Of a DNA stretch of 64,000 bases, positions 33,128 through 42,524 are shown piece after piece. The translations under genes and the position numbers were made by a program. The notes under the pieces were generated by a model. That model saw nothing but the letters and a program-made list of their open reading frames with translations. It was not told the DNA's origin and did no database searches. Position 1 is the stretch's first letter; the number at the start of each line of letters is the position of its first letter. The stretch is from Salinivirgaceae bacterium (lineage in GTDB: Bacteria; Bacteroidota; Bacteroidia; Bacteroidales; SZUA-534): contig JAFXQB010000009.1 in assembly GCA_017527435.1 (NCBI GenBank), positions 1 to 64,000 on the forward strand, read 5' to 3'.

Positions 33128-33652
33128 CTACTCCTCATCACGCTTCTTGTAAACTTTCACTTCGCGTTTGTTCTGCTTGTTGATAGAAATGTAGTATTGC
33201 TTGTCTTTGGTATAAAGCGACTTCACATCCATTTTCATCTCAATATGCGGACAACCGCGCGGCGTGATGTCACAAGGAATAATGTCCTGCGAGCCTTGCT
33301 TGATGTCGAGCCTGTGATACTGGGTCGACACGCGCGAAATCTTTACGTAAAACTGCTGGTTAGATGTGTCAAGATAAGCACTCGAAAAATCGACCCAATC
33401 TTTTAAACGGAAAAGTGCCACCTGCTTCCAATCATCGGTTGAATAAGCCGCAATGAAAGTGGGCTTGTTGCCGTAGTTCACAATAATGTGCTTGCCGTCG
33501 GGCGAGAGAAAGAGCTCGTTGGCCAACACCTTGCGCTGCATATCAGGTTTAAGGGTTACCAAATACTGATAATCACCGCTTTGCGCAACAGCACTAAAAC
33601 TGAGCGACACCGTGAAAAAAGCCGTCAAAAGGCATATTTTGATAAAATTCAT
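33128..33652 (-). CDS. Secreted protein of unknown function
   Basis: About 174 residues from the ATG at 33652; the longer frame upstream runs through the promoter. The signal peptide (MNFIKICLLTAFFTVSLSFS, then AVAQ) is clear. The mature part has beta-propeller-like stretches (YQYLVTLKPDMQRKVLANELFLSPDGKHIIV, FIAAYSTDDWKQVALFRL) and ends with a lysine-rich tail (INKQNKREVKVYKKRDEE). No enzyme motif is visible. The gene converges on the glycosylphosphotransferase gene with a 2-nt gap. It is probably periplasmic or surface-exposed. Confidence 0.65.
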   Translation of the reverse strand: MNFIKICLLTAFFTVSLSFSAVAQSGDYQYLVTLKPDMQRKVLANELFLSPDGKHIIVNYGNKPTFIAAYSTDDWKQVALFRLKDWVDFSSAYLDTSNQQFYVKISRVSTQYHRLDIKQGSQDIIPCDITPRGCPHIEMKMDVKSLYTKDKQYYISINKQNKREVKVYKKRDEE

Positions 33653-33678
33653 AGCATATTTTTTGTTCGAGAACGATG

Positions 33679-33686
33679 CAAATATA
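33679..33686 (-). promoter_or_regulatory. -7 promoter box of the secreted protein at 33128
   Basis: Minus-strand TATATTTG matches TAnnTTTG, 26 nt upstream of the chosen ATG. It supports the short start and argues against the longer frame. Confidence 0.6.
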
Positions 33687-33876
33687 AAAAAATTGCAATA
33701 ACTGATGCACGGAAAACTATTGGTTTCAATCACACAAAACCTTCTTATAGGCGTTACACTGATTTGCAAATCAAAAATCAGCAACCGACAATCAAAAATG
33801 TTATATTCGCACGCCGAACCAAAAAGGTTCAGTTTTTGTTATTTGTGCGAAACACTAACATTTAAATTTTAATAAA

Positions 33877-35148
33877 ATGGTTAAAATCAACGATTTCAAC
33901 TTCAAAGGGAAGAAAGCAATCGTCCGCGTGGATTTTAATGTTCCATTGGACGAGAACGGAAAAATCACCGACGACACCCGCATCCGCGGTGCTCTGCCGA
34001 CACTTAAGAAAATTCTGGCCGACGGCGGTTCACTCATCATTATGTCGCATATGGGCAAGCCGAAAGGCAAAGTATCTGCCAAACTCTCGCTTGGCCAAAT
34101 CACCGACGCTGTTGCAGCCGCTCTGGGCACTGCAGTTAAGTTCGCACCCGACTGCGCAAAGGCAGCCGACGCAGCCGCGGCTCTGAAGCCGGGCGATGTT
34201 CTGTTGCTCGAGAACCTGCGCTTCTATCCTGAGGAGGAAGGCAAACCGGTAGGCATCGAGAAAGATGATCCGAACTACGACGCCGCTAAGAAAGAGATGA
34301 AGGCTAAACAAAAAGAGTTCGCAAAAACTCTGGCTTCATACGCCGACGTTTACGTTATGGACGCTTTCGGAACAGCTCACCGCTCACACGCTTCAACTGC
34401 TGTGATTGCCGACTACTTCGACGCCAACAGCAAGATGCTCGGTCTGCTGTTGGAAAAAGAAGTTCAGGCTGTCGATAACATCTTGAGCAACATCAAACGG
34501 CCGTTCACCGCAATTATGGGAGGCAGCAAGGTTTCTACCAAAATTGGTATCATAGAGAACCTGATGGATAAGGTTGACAACCTGATTCTTTGCGGCGGTA
34601 TGACCTACACCTTCGCCAAAGCACAAGGCGGCAACGTGGGCAACTCTATCTGCGAGGAAGACAAACTCGACCTTGCTCTCGACGTAATGAAGAAAGCAAA
34701 GGAAAAAGGTGTGAATCTGGTACTTGGCACCGACTCGGTTGTTACCAACGCATTCGATTTCGACTCAATGTCGCTGAAACCGGGCGCACAAGTTAAGGTT
34801 TGCCCGTCGAATGCCATCGAGAACGGTTTCGAAGGTTTGGACGCTGGTCCGGAGAGCCAAAAGAAATTCGCTGACGCCATCAAGGGCGCAAAGACCATTC
34901 TGTGGAACGGTCCTGCAGGCGTGTTTGAGTGCGACGATTTCACTGCCGGCTCAAAAGCCATTGCCAACGCTATTGCTGACGCAACCAAAGAAGGCGCATT
35001 CTCGCTCATCGGCGGTGGTGACTCGGTTGCCTGCATCAACAAGTTCGGCTTGGCCGACAAGGTTTCTTACATCTCAACTGGCGGCGGCGCACTGCTCGAA
35101 GCCATTGAAGGAAAAGTTCTTCCGGGTGTAAAAGCCATTCTTGGATAA
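33877..35148 (+). CDS. pgk: Phosphoglycerate kinase
   Basis: A 423-residue glycolytic enzyme. Diagnostic stretches are [68 protein letters not shown] and the nucleotide-site GGGDSVACI. It transfers the 1-phosphate of 1,3-bisphosphoglycerate to ADP. The length matches bacterial Pgk. It is a single-gene unit, closed by a strong terminator at 35170. The bias toward a small codon set (GCC, AAG, CTG) fits high expression. Confidence 0.96.
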   Translation: MVKINDFNFKGKKAIVRVDFNVPLDENGKITDDTRIRGALPTLKKILADGGSLIIMSHMGKPKGKVSAKLSLGQITDAVAAALGTAVKFAPDCAKAADAAAALKPGDVLLLENLRFYPEEEGKPVGIEKDDPNYDAAKKEMKAKQKEFAKTLASYADVYVMDAFGTAHRSHASTAVIADYFDANSKMLGLLLEKEVQAVDNILSNIKRPFTAIMGGSKVSTKIGIIENLMDKVDNLILCGGMTYTFAKAQGGNVGNSICEEDKLDLALDVMKKAKEKGVNLVLGTDSVVTNAFDFDSMSLKPGAQVKVCPSNAIENGFEGLDAGPESQKKFADAIKGAKTILWNGPAGVFECDDFTAGSKAIANAIADATKEGAFSLIGGGDSVACINKFGLADKVSYISTGGGALLEAIEGKVLPGVKAILG

Positions 35149-35169
35149 GATTTAAAATCCGAATAATCG

Positions 35170-35202
35170 AAAGCCGCTATGCAACCGTGTAGCGGCTTTT
35201 TT
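35170..35202 (+). terminator. Terminator of pgk
   Basis: AAAGCCGCTA pairs with TAGCGGCTTT across a 10-nt loop and a T run follows. Confidence 0.85.
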
Positions 35203-35280
35203 ATTTGTGTTTAACACAACGTTAACACAATCGGACATGGGCAATGCCTACATTTGACGCGTTTTAAAATCGGCTGAAGA

Positions 35281-36210
35281 GTGGACATAATTGTAAAAAA
35301 CCTGACTAAATTTTACGGGCAGCAGAAGGCTGTGGATAATTTGTCGTTCGAAGTGAAGGCGGGCGAGATACTCGGTTTTCTAGGTCCCAACGGTGCCGGA
35401 AAAACCACTACCATGAAAGCCATCGCGGGCTTCCTGACACCCACCGACGGCGACATCACTATTGGCCGCTACAATGTCAGCGACAATCCGGAAATGGTCA
35501 AGCAGATGATTGGCTATCTGCCTGAACACAACCCGCTTTACACCGATATGAACGTCATCGACTACCTGCGGTATATGGCGCAACTGCAACGAATCCGCGC
35601 AAGCAAAATCAACGACCGCATTCTTGAGATGGTGAATGTGTGCGGGCTCGAAGGCGAGAAGCACAAACACATCAGCGAACTGTCGAAAGGCTACCGGCAG
35701 CGTGTGGGGCTTGCGCAGGCTCTGATTCACGACCCGCAGGTGCTCATTCTCGATGAGCCCACCACCGGACTCGACCCCAATCAGATTGTTGAAATACGCG
35801 AACTCATTAGAAAAATCGGGCGTGAGAAGACGATTATTCTCAGCTCGCACATTCTGGCCGAAGTGGAAGCCACCTGCGACCGCATTCTGATTATCAACAA
35901 AGGGCACATTGTGGCTGACGGCACCGCCGACCAACTGCGAAAAGCGTCGTCGGGTTGCGAGTGCCTACGAATAACGGTTGAAGACGCCAACCGCAACGAT
36001 GTGGTGCGCACGCTACAAAGCATTGACACCGTAGAATTAGTTGACACTGTGGCCGATAAGACCGACTCGTTTGAAGTGCAGAGCCGTCCGGGCGAATCGA
36101 GCCGCCGCGCTGTTTTCCGTGCGTGCGTCGACAACGGCTGGGTGCTCACCGAGCTATCGCCGGTTGAAACCAAACTTGAAGACATTTTCAGGGAACTGAC
36201 AAAACAATAG
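35281..36210 (+). CDS. gldA: ABC transporter ATPase GldA-like
   Basis: A 309-residue ABC ATPase starting with GTG at 35281. Walker A is GPNGAGKTT near residue 35, the signature is LSKGYRQRVGLAQAL, and Walker B is VLILDEPTTGLDP with the following switch histidine in SSHIL. Its C-terminal extension of about 80 residues is as in GldA. With GldF and GldG it forms an ABC complex originally linked to gliding motility but widespread in non-gliding Bacteroidales. It is the first gene of a four-gene operon with spacings of 23 nt or less. Confidence 0.85.
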   Translation: MDIIVKNLTKFYGQQKAVDNLSFEVKAGEILGFLGPNGAGKTTTMKAIAGFLTPTDGDITIGRYNVSDNPEMVKQMIGYLPEHNPLYTDMNVIDYLRYMAQLQRIRASKINDRILEMVNVCGLEGEKHKHISELSKGYRQRVGLAQALIHDPQVLILDEPTTGLDPNQIVEIRELIRKIGREKTIILSSHILAEVEATCDRILIINKGHIVADGTADQLRKASSGCECLRITVEDANRNDVVRTLQSIDTVELVDTVADKTDSFEVQSRPGESSRRAVFRACVDNGWVLTELSPVETKLEDIFRELTKQ

Positions 36211-36233
36211 AACCGATAATCATCTGACTACCA

Positions 36234-36977
36234 ATGATTAAAAAGATATTCAAAACAACATCGCCAACGCTGACCATCGCCTGCCGCGAACTAAAGTCGC
36301 ACTTCGACTCGCTCACGGCCTATATATTATTGGTGCTTTTTTTAGGTTTCAGCGGCATCTTCACATGGATTTATGGCAGCGATGTCTTTTTCTACGGTCA
36401 GGCATCGCTTCAAGCGTTTTTCTCAACCGCCTATGTAACATTGTTTCTGCTGATTCCGGCACTCACCATGCGAACCATCGCTGACGAGATGCGCGGCGGC
36501 ACAATCGAGATGCTGCTCACCAAGCCTGTTACGCGTTGGCAGATTGTGGGCGGCAAGTATCTGTCCGTCATGCTGCTGATAATAATCGCATTAGCACTCA
36601 CGCTACCCTACTACGCCACAGTAGCCTGCCTTGGCAATATCGACCACGGGGCTGTCTTGTGCGGATATTTCGGACTTCTGCTGATGAGCAGCGCATACGC
36701 GGGTATTGGATTGTTTGCTAGCTCGATATGTGGCAACCCTATTGTGAGTTTTCTGATTTCGCTGGCCATCGGGCTGCTTTTCCACATTGGGTTTGGAATT
36801 GTCGGACATCAGTTTGGCGGCATTGGGGGACAAGTGGCTATCTGCTTTGACATGAACTCACATTTCGACAGTATGGCGCGCGGCGTCATCGACTCGAAAG
36901 ACATTGTCTACTTCGCATCGGTAACCTTTGCCGGACTGTTTGCCGCCGAGAAAACTCTGGAATCAAAAACCGCCTGA
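36234..36977 (+). CDS. gldF: ABC transporter permease GldF-like
   Basis: A 247-residue permease with about six membrane segments. The N-terminal RELKSHFDSLTAYILLVLFL and MRTIADEMRGGTIEMLLTKPVT are typical of GldF and related ABC-2 permeases. It follows gldA by 23 nt and precedes gldG by 2 nt. Together they would form the membrane channel and engine of the GldAFG exporter at the inner membrane. The transported substrate is not established. Confidence 0.83.
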   Translation: MIKKIFKTTSPTLTIACRELKSHFDSLTAYILLVLFLGFSGIFTWIYGSDVFFYGQASLQAFFSTAYVTLFLLIPALTMRTIADEMRGGTIEMLLTKPVTRWQIVGGKYLSVMLLIIIALALTLPYYATVACLGNIDHGAVLCGYFGLLLMSSAYAGIGLFASSICGNPIVSFLISLAIGLLFHIGFGIVGHQFGGIGGQVAICFDMNSHFDSMARGVIDSKDIVYFASVTFAGLFAAEKTLESKTA

Positions 36978-36979
36978 TT

Positions 36980-38497
36980 ATGAAGAATAAAGACATAAAA
37001 ATATATGTGATTATGGTGTTGGCGGCGCTGGTGGCTGTCAATATCATTGCCGATAAGTTCTTTTTCCGCATCGACCTGACAGGCGACAACCGCTACACTT
37101 TGAGCCGCGCCACAAAGGATATTCTTGCGAATCTCGATGAGACGGTTACGGTAACTGCCTATTTCTCAGACGACTTGCCTGCCGATGTGGCCCGCGCCAA
37201 ACACGATTTCAGAGATTTGCTCACCGAGTACCGGAACGCGTCGCACGGGCAGTTTGAGTTTGAGTTTATCAACCCGTCGGCATCTGACGAACTTGAAAAC
37301 CGGGCCGTCAGCGAAGGGCTCTACCCGGTGATGATAAACGTACGCGATAAGGACCAAATGACGCAGCAGCGCGCGTTTCTGGGTGCGGTCATCGAGAAAG
37401 GCGGGCAGAAGGAAGTGATTCCGTTTGTGCAGCCGTCGATGCCGGTTGAATATGCACTGTCATCAGCCATCCGCAAGATGCAGGCCGGACAGCGGCCGGT
37501 AGTAGGATTTCTGCAGGGGCACGGTGAGCCATCACCGCAAGAAATGCAGCAGGTGCTGGCCGAGATGTCTGTCATCTACGACATGAAACCCGTCAGCATT
37601 GAACGTTCGGCCAACGTGCTCGACAGCATAACCACACTGGCCATCATCGCGCCTACTGACTCAATCCCTGCGCCAACCTTTGCCGCCATCGACCGTTTTA
37701 TGGCGCGCGGCGGGCGGGTGCTCGTCTGCATCGAGCGCATCAGCGCTAGTCTCGACCGTTTGTTTGCCGACGAGTTGAACACAGGTCTTGAGCAGTGGCT
37801 TGCCGCCAAAAACGTGCGAGCCGACAGCAAAATGGTCATCGACAACAGCTGCGCAAACGTCAACGTGCAACAGCAACAAGGGATGTATCGTGTCAACGTT
37901 CAGCAGAAATTCCCATACATTCCGTTTGTGGTCAATTTTGCTAGCCACGCCATCACCAACGGGCTCGAGCAGGTGCAGCTGCAGTTTGCAAGCCCTGTGG
38001 TCTATACCGGTGACTCGACGGCCACATTCACAACTCTGCTTTTCAGTTCCGACAGGTCGGCAACACTCAATGTGCCAACCAATATCGATGTTCAGCGGCA
38101 ATGGACAATGCGCGATTTTCCGTTGGCCGAAATTCCGCTTGGCGGCGTGCTTGAAGGCGAGATTGGCGGCGTACCCGGTTCAAAACTGGCAGTGCTTGGC
38201 GATGCCGATTTCATACTCAACGGCGACCCGCGCCAACCGCACCAACAGTCGGCCGACAACATCAGCCTGTTTGTCAACACGGTTGATTATCTATCGGACG
38301 ACACCGGCCTTGTCGACTTGCGAACCAAGGGCATCACATCGCGCCCAATCGACCAACTCGACGACGGAATGCGGAGTTTTGTAAAATGGCTCAACGTGCT
38401 GTTACCCATTGTTTTAGTTATTCTGATTGGTATCATCCGTCAGCAGCAGCAGCGCAATTTGCGAATCAAACGAATGGAAGAAGGCTATGTTGACTAA
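36980..38497 (+). CDS. gldG: GldG-like ABC auxiliary protein
   Basis: A 505-residue protein with an N-terminal membrane anchor (residues about 8-25) and a large periplasmic ABC-type-uncharacterised (GldG) domain. NNIIADKFFFRIDLTGDNRYTLS-like sequence (here VNIIADKFFFRIDLTGDNRY) and TVTAYFSDDLPADV are characteristic. A C-terminal membrane segment (LLPIVLVILIGII) is followed by a basic tail. It works with GldA and GldF. Its last 11 nt overlap the start of the DUF4340-like gene. Confidence 0.83.
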   Translation: MKNKDIKIYVIMVLAALVAVNIIADKFFFRIDLTGDNRYTLSRATKDILANLDETVTVTAYFSDDLPADVARAKHDFRDLLTEYRNASHGQFEFEFINPSASDELENRAVSEGLYPVMINVRDKDQMTQQRAFLGAVIEKGGQKEVIPFVQPSMPVEYALSSAIRKMQAGQRPVVGFLQGHGEPSPQEMQQVLAEMSVIYDMKPVSIERSANVLDSITTLAIIAPTDSIPAPTFAAIDRFMARGGRVLVCIERISASLDRLFADELNTGLEQWLAAKNVRADSKMVIDNSCANVNVQQQQGMYRVNVQQKFPYIPFVVNFASHAITNGLEQVQLQFASPVVYTGDSTATFTTLLFSSDRSATLNVPTNIDVQRQWTMRDFPLAEIPLGGVLEGEIGGVPGSKLAVLGDADFILNGDPRQPHQQSADNISLFVNTVDYLSDDTGLVDLRTKGITSRPIDQLDDGMRSFVKWLNVLLPIVLVILIGIIRQQQQRNLRIKRMEEGYVD

Positions 38498-39032
38498 CCA
38501 CCGCCTGCCGATTGTAGCCATTGCTCTCACCGTGCTTGTTGGTGCGTGTGTGGCCATTGCCGTCAGCAACCGCCGCGCCGACCGCTCATTCGGCCGTTTT
38601 GTGGTGGCAACAGACACTTCACGGGTTGAATCGATAACCATTGAATGGCCCAATAACGACACAGTGCTTAATCTCAACCGCACACCCGACTCTTGGGTTG
38701 TGGTGCTGCCGATGGGAAATCTAGCGGCCAACAGCCAACAAGTCGATGAGTTGCTGGCATGCCTGTCAGGGACAGAAATTGTTCGGCAGATGAGCAACAG
38801 CGAGCAGGCTTGGCCACGTTACGGCGTAAGCGCCGACAGCAGCACCCACGTGGTTGTCAGAAGCAAACACCGCATTGTGGCCGATTTCTATTGCGGCAAA
38901 GTTGGTTTCGACCCGCAACTGGGCAATGTCTGGACCTATGTTCGCACTGCGGACCGTCCAAATGTCTATATGACCGACGGGTATCTGAATCTTGCATTGA
39001 ACCGCCCGTTTCACACATGGACGAATTACTGA
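38487..39032 (+). CDS. DUF4340-like anchored protein, fourth gene of the gld operon
   Basis: About 181 residues from the ATG at 38487, which overlaps the gldG stop by 11 nt. An N-terminal membrane helix (LPIVAIALTVLVGACVAIAV) is followed by a periplasmic domain resembling DUF4340 (RVESITIEWPNNDTVLNLNRTPDSWVV, VDELLACLSG). In many genomes a DUF4340 protein follows GldG-type genes, and the translational coupling here supports joint function. It is shorter than the common DUF4340 proteins and contains a single unit. No catalytic residues are visible. Confidence 0.7.
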   Translation: MLTNHRLPIVAIALTVLVGACVAIAVSNRRADRSFGRFVVATDTSRVESITIEWPNNDTVLNLNRTPDSWVVVLPMGNLAANSQQVDELLACLSGTEIVRQMSNSEQAWPRYGVSADSSTHVVVRSKHRIVADFYCGKVGFDPQLGNVWTYVRTADRPNVYMTDGYLNLALNRPFHTWTNY

Positions 39033-39106
39033 TTTTCATTGGAAATTTATCGGTTTTCTGAAATCAGTTTGTTTTTCACGTTTTCAGTTTGTGTTTGCGT
39101 TTTTGT

Positions 39107-39114
39107 TATATTTG
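39107..39114 (+). promoter_or_regulatory. -7 promoter box of the NifU-like/GGGtGRT operon
   Basis: TATATTTG matches TAnnTTTG, 53 nt upstream of the NifU-like ATG. Confidence 0.65.
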
Positions 39115-39167
39115 CGGCTTGGTTAGTGGCAAAACACTACGGTTATAAATTTTAACATATTAGTAAT

Positions 39168-39860
39168 ATGAACTTTACACACGAAGTACAAGGTATGGTT
39201 TGCGTAGCACAAGGCGCCAACCATGGCCCCGCCCCGATTCCTGAAGAGGGCAAATGGGTGAAGGCTAAAGAAATCAAGGATATCAGTGGTTTCACCCACG
39301 GTATCGGCTGGTGCGCCCCACAGCAGGGTGCCTGCAAACTCTCGTTGAACGTCAAAGAGGGTGTCATTCAAGAGGCTCTGGTTGAGACCATCGGCTGCAC
39401 CGGTATGACTCACTCGGCTGCAATGGCTGCTGAGATTCTTCCGGGCAAGACCATTCTCGAGGCTCTCAACACCGACCTGGTTTGCGACGCTATCAACACC
39501 GCAATGCGCGAGTTGTTCCTGCAGATTGTTTACGGCCGTACACAGAGCGCCTTCTCAGAGGGCGGCCTGACCATCGGAGCCGGCCTTGAGGACCTTGGCA
39601 AAGGCCTTCGCGGCATCACCGGCACACTCTACGGAACATCAGTTAAAGGACCGCGTTACCTTGAGATGGCCGAGGGTTACATCACCAAAATCGGCTTGGA
39701 CAAGAACAACGAGATTATCGGCTACCGCTTCGTTAACCTTGGCCGTATGATGGATATGATTAAGGGCGGAATGGACGCCAACGAGGCTCTTCAGAAAGCA
39801 TCTGGCAAATATGGCCGCATCGAAGAGGCTGTTAAAGAAATTGACCCACGTAAAGAATAG
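39168..39860 (+). CDS. NifU-like iron-sulfur scaffold protein
   Basis: A 230-residue protein with a NifU N-terminal-type domain. The scaffold cysteines appear in WCAPQQGACKLSL and in TIGCTGMTHSAAMAAEIL, with a third in DLVCDAI. It would hold a nascent Fe-S cluster. The C-terminal part (MAEGYITKIGLDKNNEIIGYRFVNLGRM) is specific to the group paired with the GGGtGRT protein. The stop is followed 12 nt later by that partner gene, with a strong Shine-Dalgarno sequence overlapping the stop. The codon choice suggests high expression. Confidence 0.8.
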   Translation: MNFTHEVQGMVCVAQGANHGPAPIPEEGKWVKAKEIKDISGFTHGIGWCAPQQGACKLSLNVKEGVIQEALVETIGCTGMTHSAAMAAEILPGKTILEALNTDLVCDAINTAMRELFLQIVYGRTQSAFSEGGLTIGAGLEDLGKGLRGITGTLYGTSVKGPRYLEMAEGYITKIGLDKNNEIIGYRFVNLGRMMDMIKGGMDANEALQKASGKYGRIEEAVKEIDPRKE

Positions 39861-39864
39861 GAGG
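39859..39864 (+). promoter_or_regulatory. Strong Shine-Dalgarno sequence of the GGGtGRT gene
   Basis: AGGAGG overlaps the stop codon of the upstream gene and sits 8 nt before the ATG. Clear Shine-Dalgarno sites are rare in Bacteroidota, so this is notable and suggests tightly coupled, efficient translation. Confidence 0.65.
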
Positions 39865-39872
39865 ACACAGAT

Positions 39873-40886
39873 ATGGCAATTAGAGAAGTAAAATTCGAAA
39901 GTCAGGACCGTCGCGAGAAGCAGATTCTTGCTGCTTTGAACGCTAACGGCATTAAAAGTATCGAAGAGGCTAACCAAATCTGCGAATCTTATGGTTTGGA
40001 CCCGTACAAAACCTGCGAGGACACACAGCCAATCTGCTTCGAGAACGCTAAATGGGCTTACGTTGTAGGCGCCGCCATCGCTCTTAAGAAGGGCTGCAAA
40101 AACGCTGCTGACGCCGCTGAGGCTATCGGTATCGGTCTGCAGTCGTTCTGCATCCCCGGCTCTGTAGCCGACGACCGCAAGGTTGGTCTGGGACACGGCA
40201 ACCTGGCAGCACGTCTGCTTCGCGAGGAGACCAAATGCTTCGCCTTCCTGGCAGGCCACGAGTCGTTTGCAGCCGCTGAGGGCGCTATCAAAATCGCCGC
40301 AAAGGCCGACAAGGTGCGCAAAGAGCCGCTTCGCTGCATTCTGAACGGTCTGGGCAAAGACGCTGCTAAAATCATTTCGCGTATCAACGGTTTCACCTAC
40401 GTTCACACTGATTTCGACTACTTTACAGGCGAACTGAAAGTGGTTGAGGAAATCAAATACTCTGACGGCGAGCGCGCAAAAGTACGTTGCTACGGCGCCA
40501 ACGACGTTCGTGAGGGCGTGGCCATTATGTGGAAAGAGGGCGTTGACGTGTCAATCACCGGCAACTCAACCAACCCGACCCGCTTCCAACACCCGGTTGC
40601 AGGCACTTACAAGAAAGAGTGCACCGAGCGTGGCAAGAAGTATTTCTCTGTAGCATCGGGTGGCGGCACCGGCCGTACTCTGCACCCCGACAATATGGCT
40701 GCCGGTCCGGCATCATACGGTATGACCGACACAATGGGCCGTATGCACTCTGACGCTCAATTCGCTGGTTCGTCTTCAGTTCCGGCTCACGTTGAGATGA
40801 TGGGCTTCCTTGGTATCGGCAACAACCCGATGGTTGGTGCTACCGTGGCTGTGGCCGTTGACGTTGCAACTGCACTGAACAAGTAA
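39873..40886 (+). CDS. GGGtGRT-family protein
   Basis: A 337-residue protein carrying the motif that names the family, ASGGGTGRTLHPDN near residue 270. Other strong stretches are CIPGSVADDRKVGLGHGNLAARLL, FLAGHESFAAAEGAIKIA and GNSTNPTRFQHPVAGTYKKEC. The family is conserved and always found beside the NifU-like scaffold, but its biochemical role is not known to me. Several cysteines are spread through the N-terminal third (ICESYGLDPYKTC, PICFE), which could be metal ligands. The gene is closed by a good terminator. Confidence 0.85.
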   Translation: MAIREVKFESQDRREKQILAALNANGIKSIEEANQICESYGLDPYKTCEDTQPICFENAKWAYVVGAAIALKKGCKNAADAAEAIGIGLQSFCIPGSVADDRKVGLGHGNLAARLLREETKCFAFLAGHESFAAAEGAIKIAAKADKVRKEPLRCILNGLGKDAAKIISRINGFTYVHTDFDYFTGELKVVEEIKYSDGERAKVRCYGANDVREGVAIMWKEGVDVSITGNSTNPTRFQHPVAGTYKKECTERGKKYFSVASGGGTGRTLHPDNMAAGPASYGMTDTMGRMHSDAQFAGSSSVPAHVEMMGFLGIGNNPMVGATVAVAVDVATALNK

Positions 40887-40904
40887 GAACATACTTTTTC
40901 ATAG

Positions 40905-40940
40905 AAAAGGCCCCGATGGATTTTCTGTCGGGGCTTTTTT
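40905..40940 (+). terminator. Terminator of the NifU-like/GGGtGRT operon
   Basis: GCCCCGA pairs with TCGGGGC across an 11-nt loop, followed by six T residues. Confidence 0.85.
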
Positions 40941-41010
40941 GTTGAACATGAGTAAAGATGAAAATGTAAAAAAGATGGCGTAAATTCACCGCCGAAAAAG
41001 CGCGTGCGCA

Positions 41011-42432
41011 ATGCAAAGATTTACAAAGATTTCGATATTGATAGTTTTGTTGCTGACATCGATGATGGCCATGCCGCAAACCGACAGTTGCCATAATCTG
41101 ATTCTCAAATTCAGATTCGACGAAGCACGCCAACAGATTTCCCGAATGCCCGATGGCTACCAAACAGCATGGCTTTCGGCCTACACGCTGTTTGCCGAAC
41201 AACTGTCGGAACTCGGGAAACCGCAGCCCGACACGTTTGCCGAACTGCTGAAAACTGCCCGGCACCATCAATCCAACTCAGCCGACTATCAGCAGTGTCT
41301 GAGTGACATCTACCTGATGAAATGCTATGCCTGCTTTGTGAACGGCTCATATCTGTCATCTTACACTGCCTATACTCAAGCCCGGCAGGCGGTTGCAAAT
41401 CTGCCACCCAACGACTGGCGGCGACAACGGTTCGAGCTGATTGAGCTGATTTACGACGGCCAAGTGCAAAATGTAGCACCGCTGTTTGCCGATAATCTGA
41501 CTGAAAACGTGCGCACCAAACGCTATTGCCAAATAGTTGAGAGTCTTACAAATAACCCCGAAGTCCCCGAATCGTTCAAAAACGAATTGAAAGTAGCGTC
41601 GCTGCTGCTGTACCCGCTAGTTAGCGACAACAGTCTGTTAGGTTTAGGGCTACTGCGGAGTTTTGGTCGAGAATGGCCGGTCAGCAGTCCTATTGCGGCT
41701 TACACGGCTGCCAAGCGTCTCATCGCTGACGATAGCACGGCTCTGGCATTAAAGATTCTCTCATCGGCCTGTCAACATGGATTCAACAAACAGTTTAATT
41801 CGATTAACTTGCTGATTGGCAACACTATGCTCAATATAAGCAACGACTCGTGCGAGTTTTTTCTCAATCAGTTTATAAGCAACCAAAACAACCCGTCAGA
41901 TGTGCTCTACGCCAAATTCAAACTGGCATGGTTTTGGTTTCTGAAAGGCGATGCCACCAAGTATGAGTCACTATGTCAAAAGGTTATGCAGTCTGCAGCC
42001 ATAACGTCGTCCGATGCTCAAGCAAAATATGAGTGTGCCATGTACCGCTATTGGGACACTCTATTGCTGCGTGCCCGACTGGCCTTCGATGCGGCAGACT
42101 ATAAGCGTTGCAAATCAATTCTCGAAGCCGCCGGGCAGCACAAATCACAGTTCACGCCCATTCAAGCCAACGAGTACGCCTACCGTATGGGGCGCGTCTG
42201 TCACAAAACCGGTGATTACGAAAACGCCAAACGATTCTATGAAGCCGCTATCGACCGCAATCTTGAGAAAACACTTTACTACCCATGCTATGCCGCATAT
42301 TACATCGGTCTGATTTACAAATCGGAAGGCGACAAAATGAAAGCCAACGAGTATTTCAAAATTTGCCGGAAAACCGATTCACCCATCTACGGCGAAAGCA
42401 TCCATCAAAAGGCCAAGAGAGAGATGGAATGA
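41011..42432 (+). CDS. Secreted tetratricopeptide-like repeat protein
   Basis: A 473-residue protein with a signal peptide (ISILIVLLLTSMMAMPQ). The rest is helical with repeat character: FRFDEARQQISRMPDGYQTAW at the N-terminus, and GDYENAKRFYEAAIDRN and KMKANEYFKICRK at the C-terminus, which read as TPR units. The N-terminal pattern (HNLILKFRFDEAR) resembles DUF3808-like Bacteroidota proteins. It is probably periplasmic, acting as a protein-interaction scaffold. No partner is evident; it stands between two terminators as a single-gene unit. Confidence 0.7.
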   Translation: MQRFTKISILIVLLLTSMMAMPQTDSCHNLILKFRFDEARQQISRMPDGYQTAWLSAYTLFAEQLSELGKPQPDTFAELLKTARHHQSNSADYQQCLSDIYLMKCYACFVNGSYLSSYTAYTQARQAVANLPPNDWRRQRFELIELIYDGQVQNVAPLFADNLTENVRTKRYCQIVESLTNNPEVPESFKNELKVASLLLYPLVSDNSLLGLGLLRSFGREWPVSSPIAAYTAAKRLIADDSTALALKILSSACQHGFNKQFNSINLLIGNTMLNISNDSCEFFLNQFISNQNNPSDVLYAKFKLAWFWFLKGDATKYESLCQKVMQSAAITSSDAQAKYECAMYRYWDTLLLRARLAFDAADYKRCKSILEAAGQHKSQFTPIQANEYAYRMGRVCHKTGDYENAKRFYEAAIDRNLEKTLYYPCYAAYYIGLIYKSEGDKMKANEYFKICRKTDSPIYGESIHQKAKREME

Positions 42433-42467
42433 CAACCGAAAGGTGAAATGGCACTTCCCTGTCCAAT

Positions 42468-42503
42468 AAAAAAAGGATTGCCGGTTTTCCGACAATCCTT
42501 TTT
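42468..42503. terminator. Bidirectional terminator
   Basis: AAAAGGATTG and CAATCCTTTT form a stem with an inner CGG/CCG extension and A/T runs on both sides, between the converging genes at 41011-42432 and 42525-43277. Confidence 0.85.
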
Positions 42504-42524
42504 TCTATCTTAAACAATTATGAA

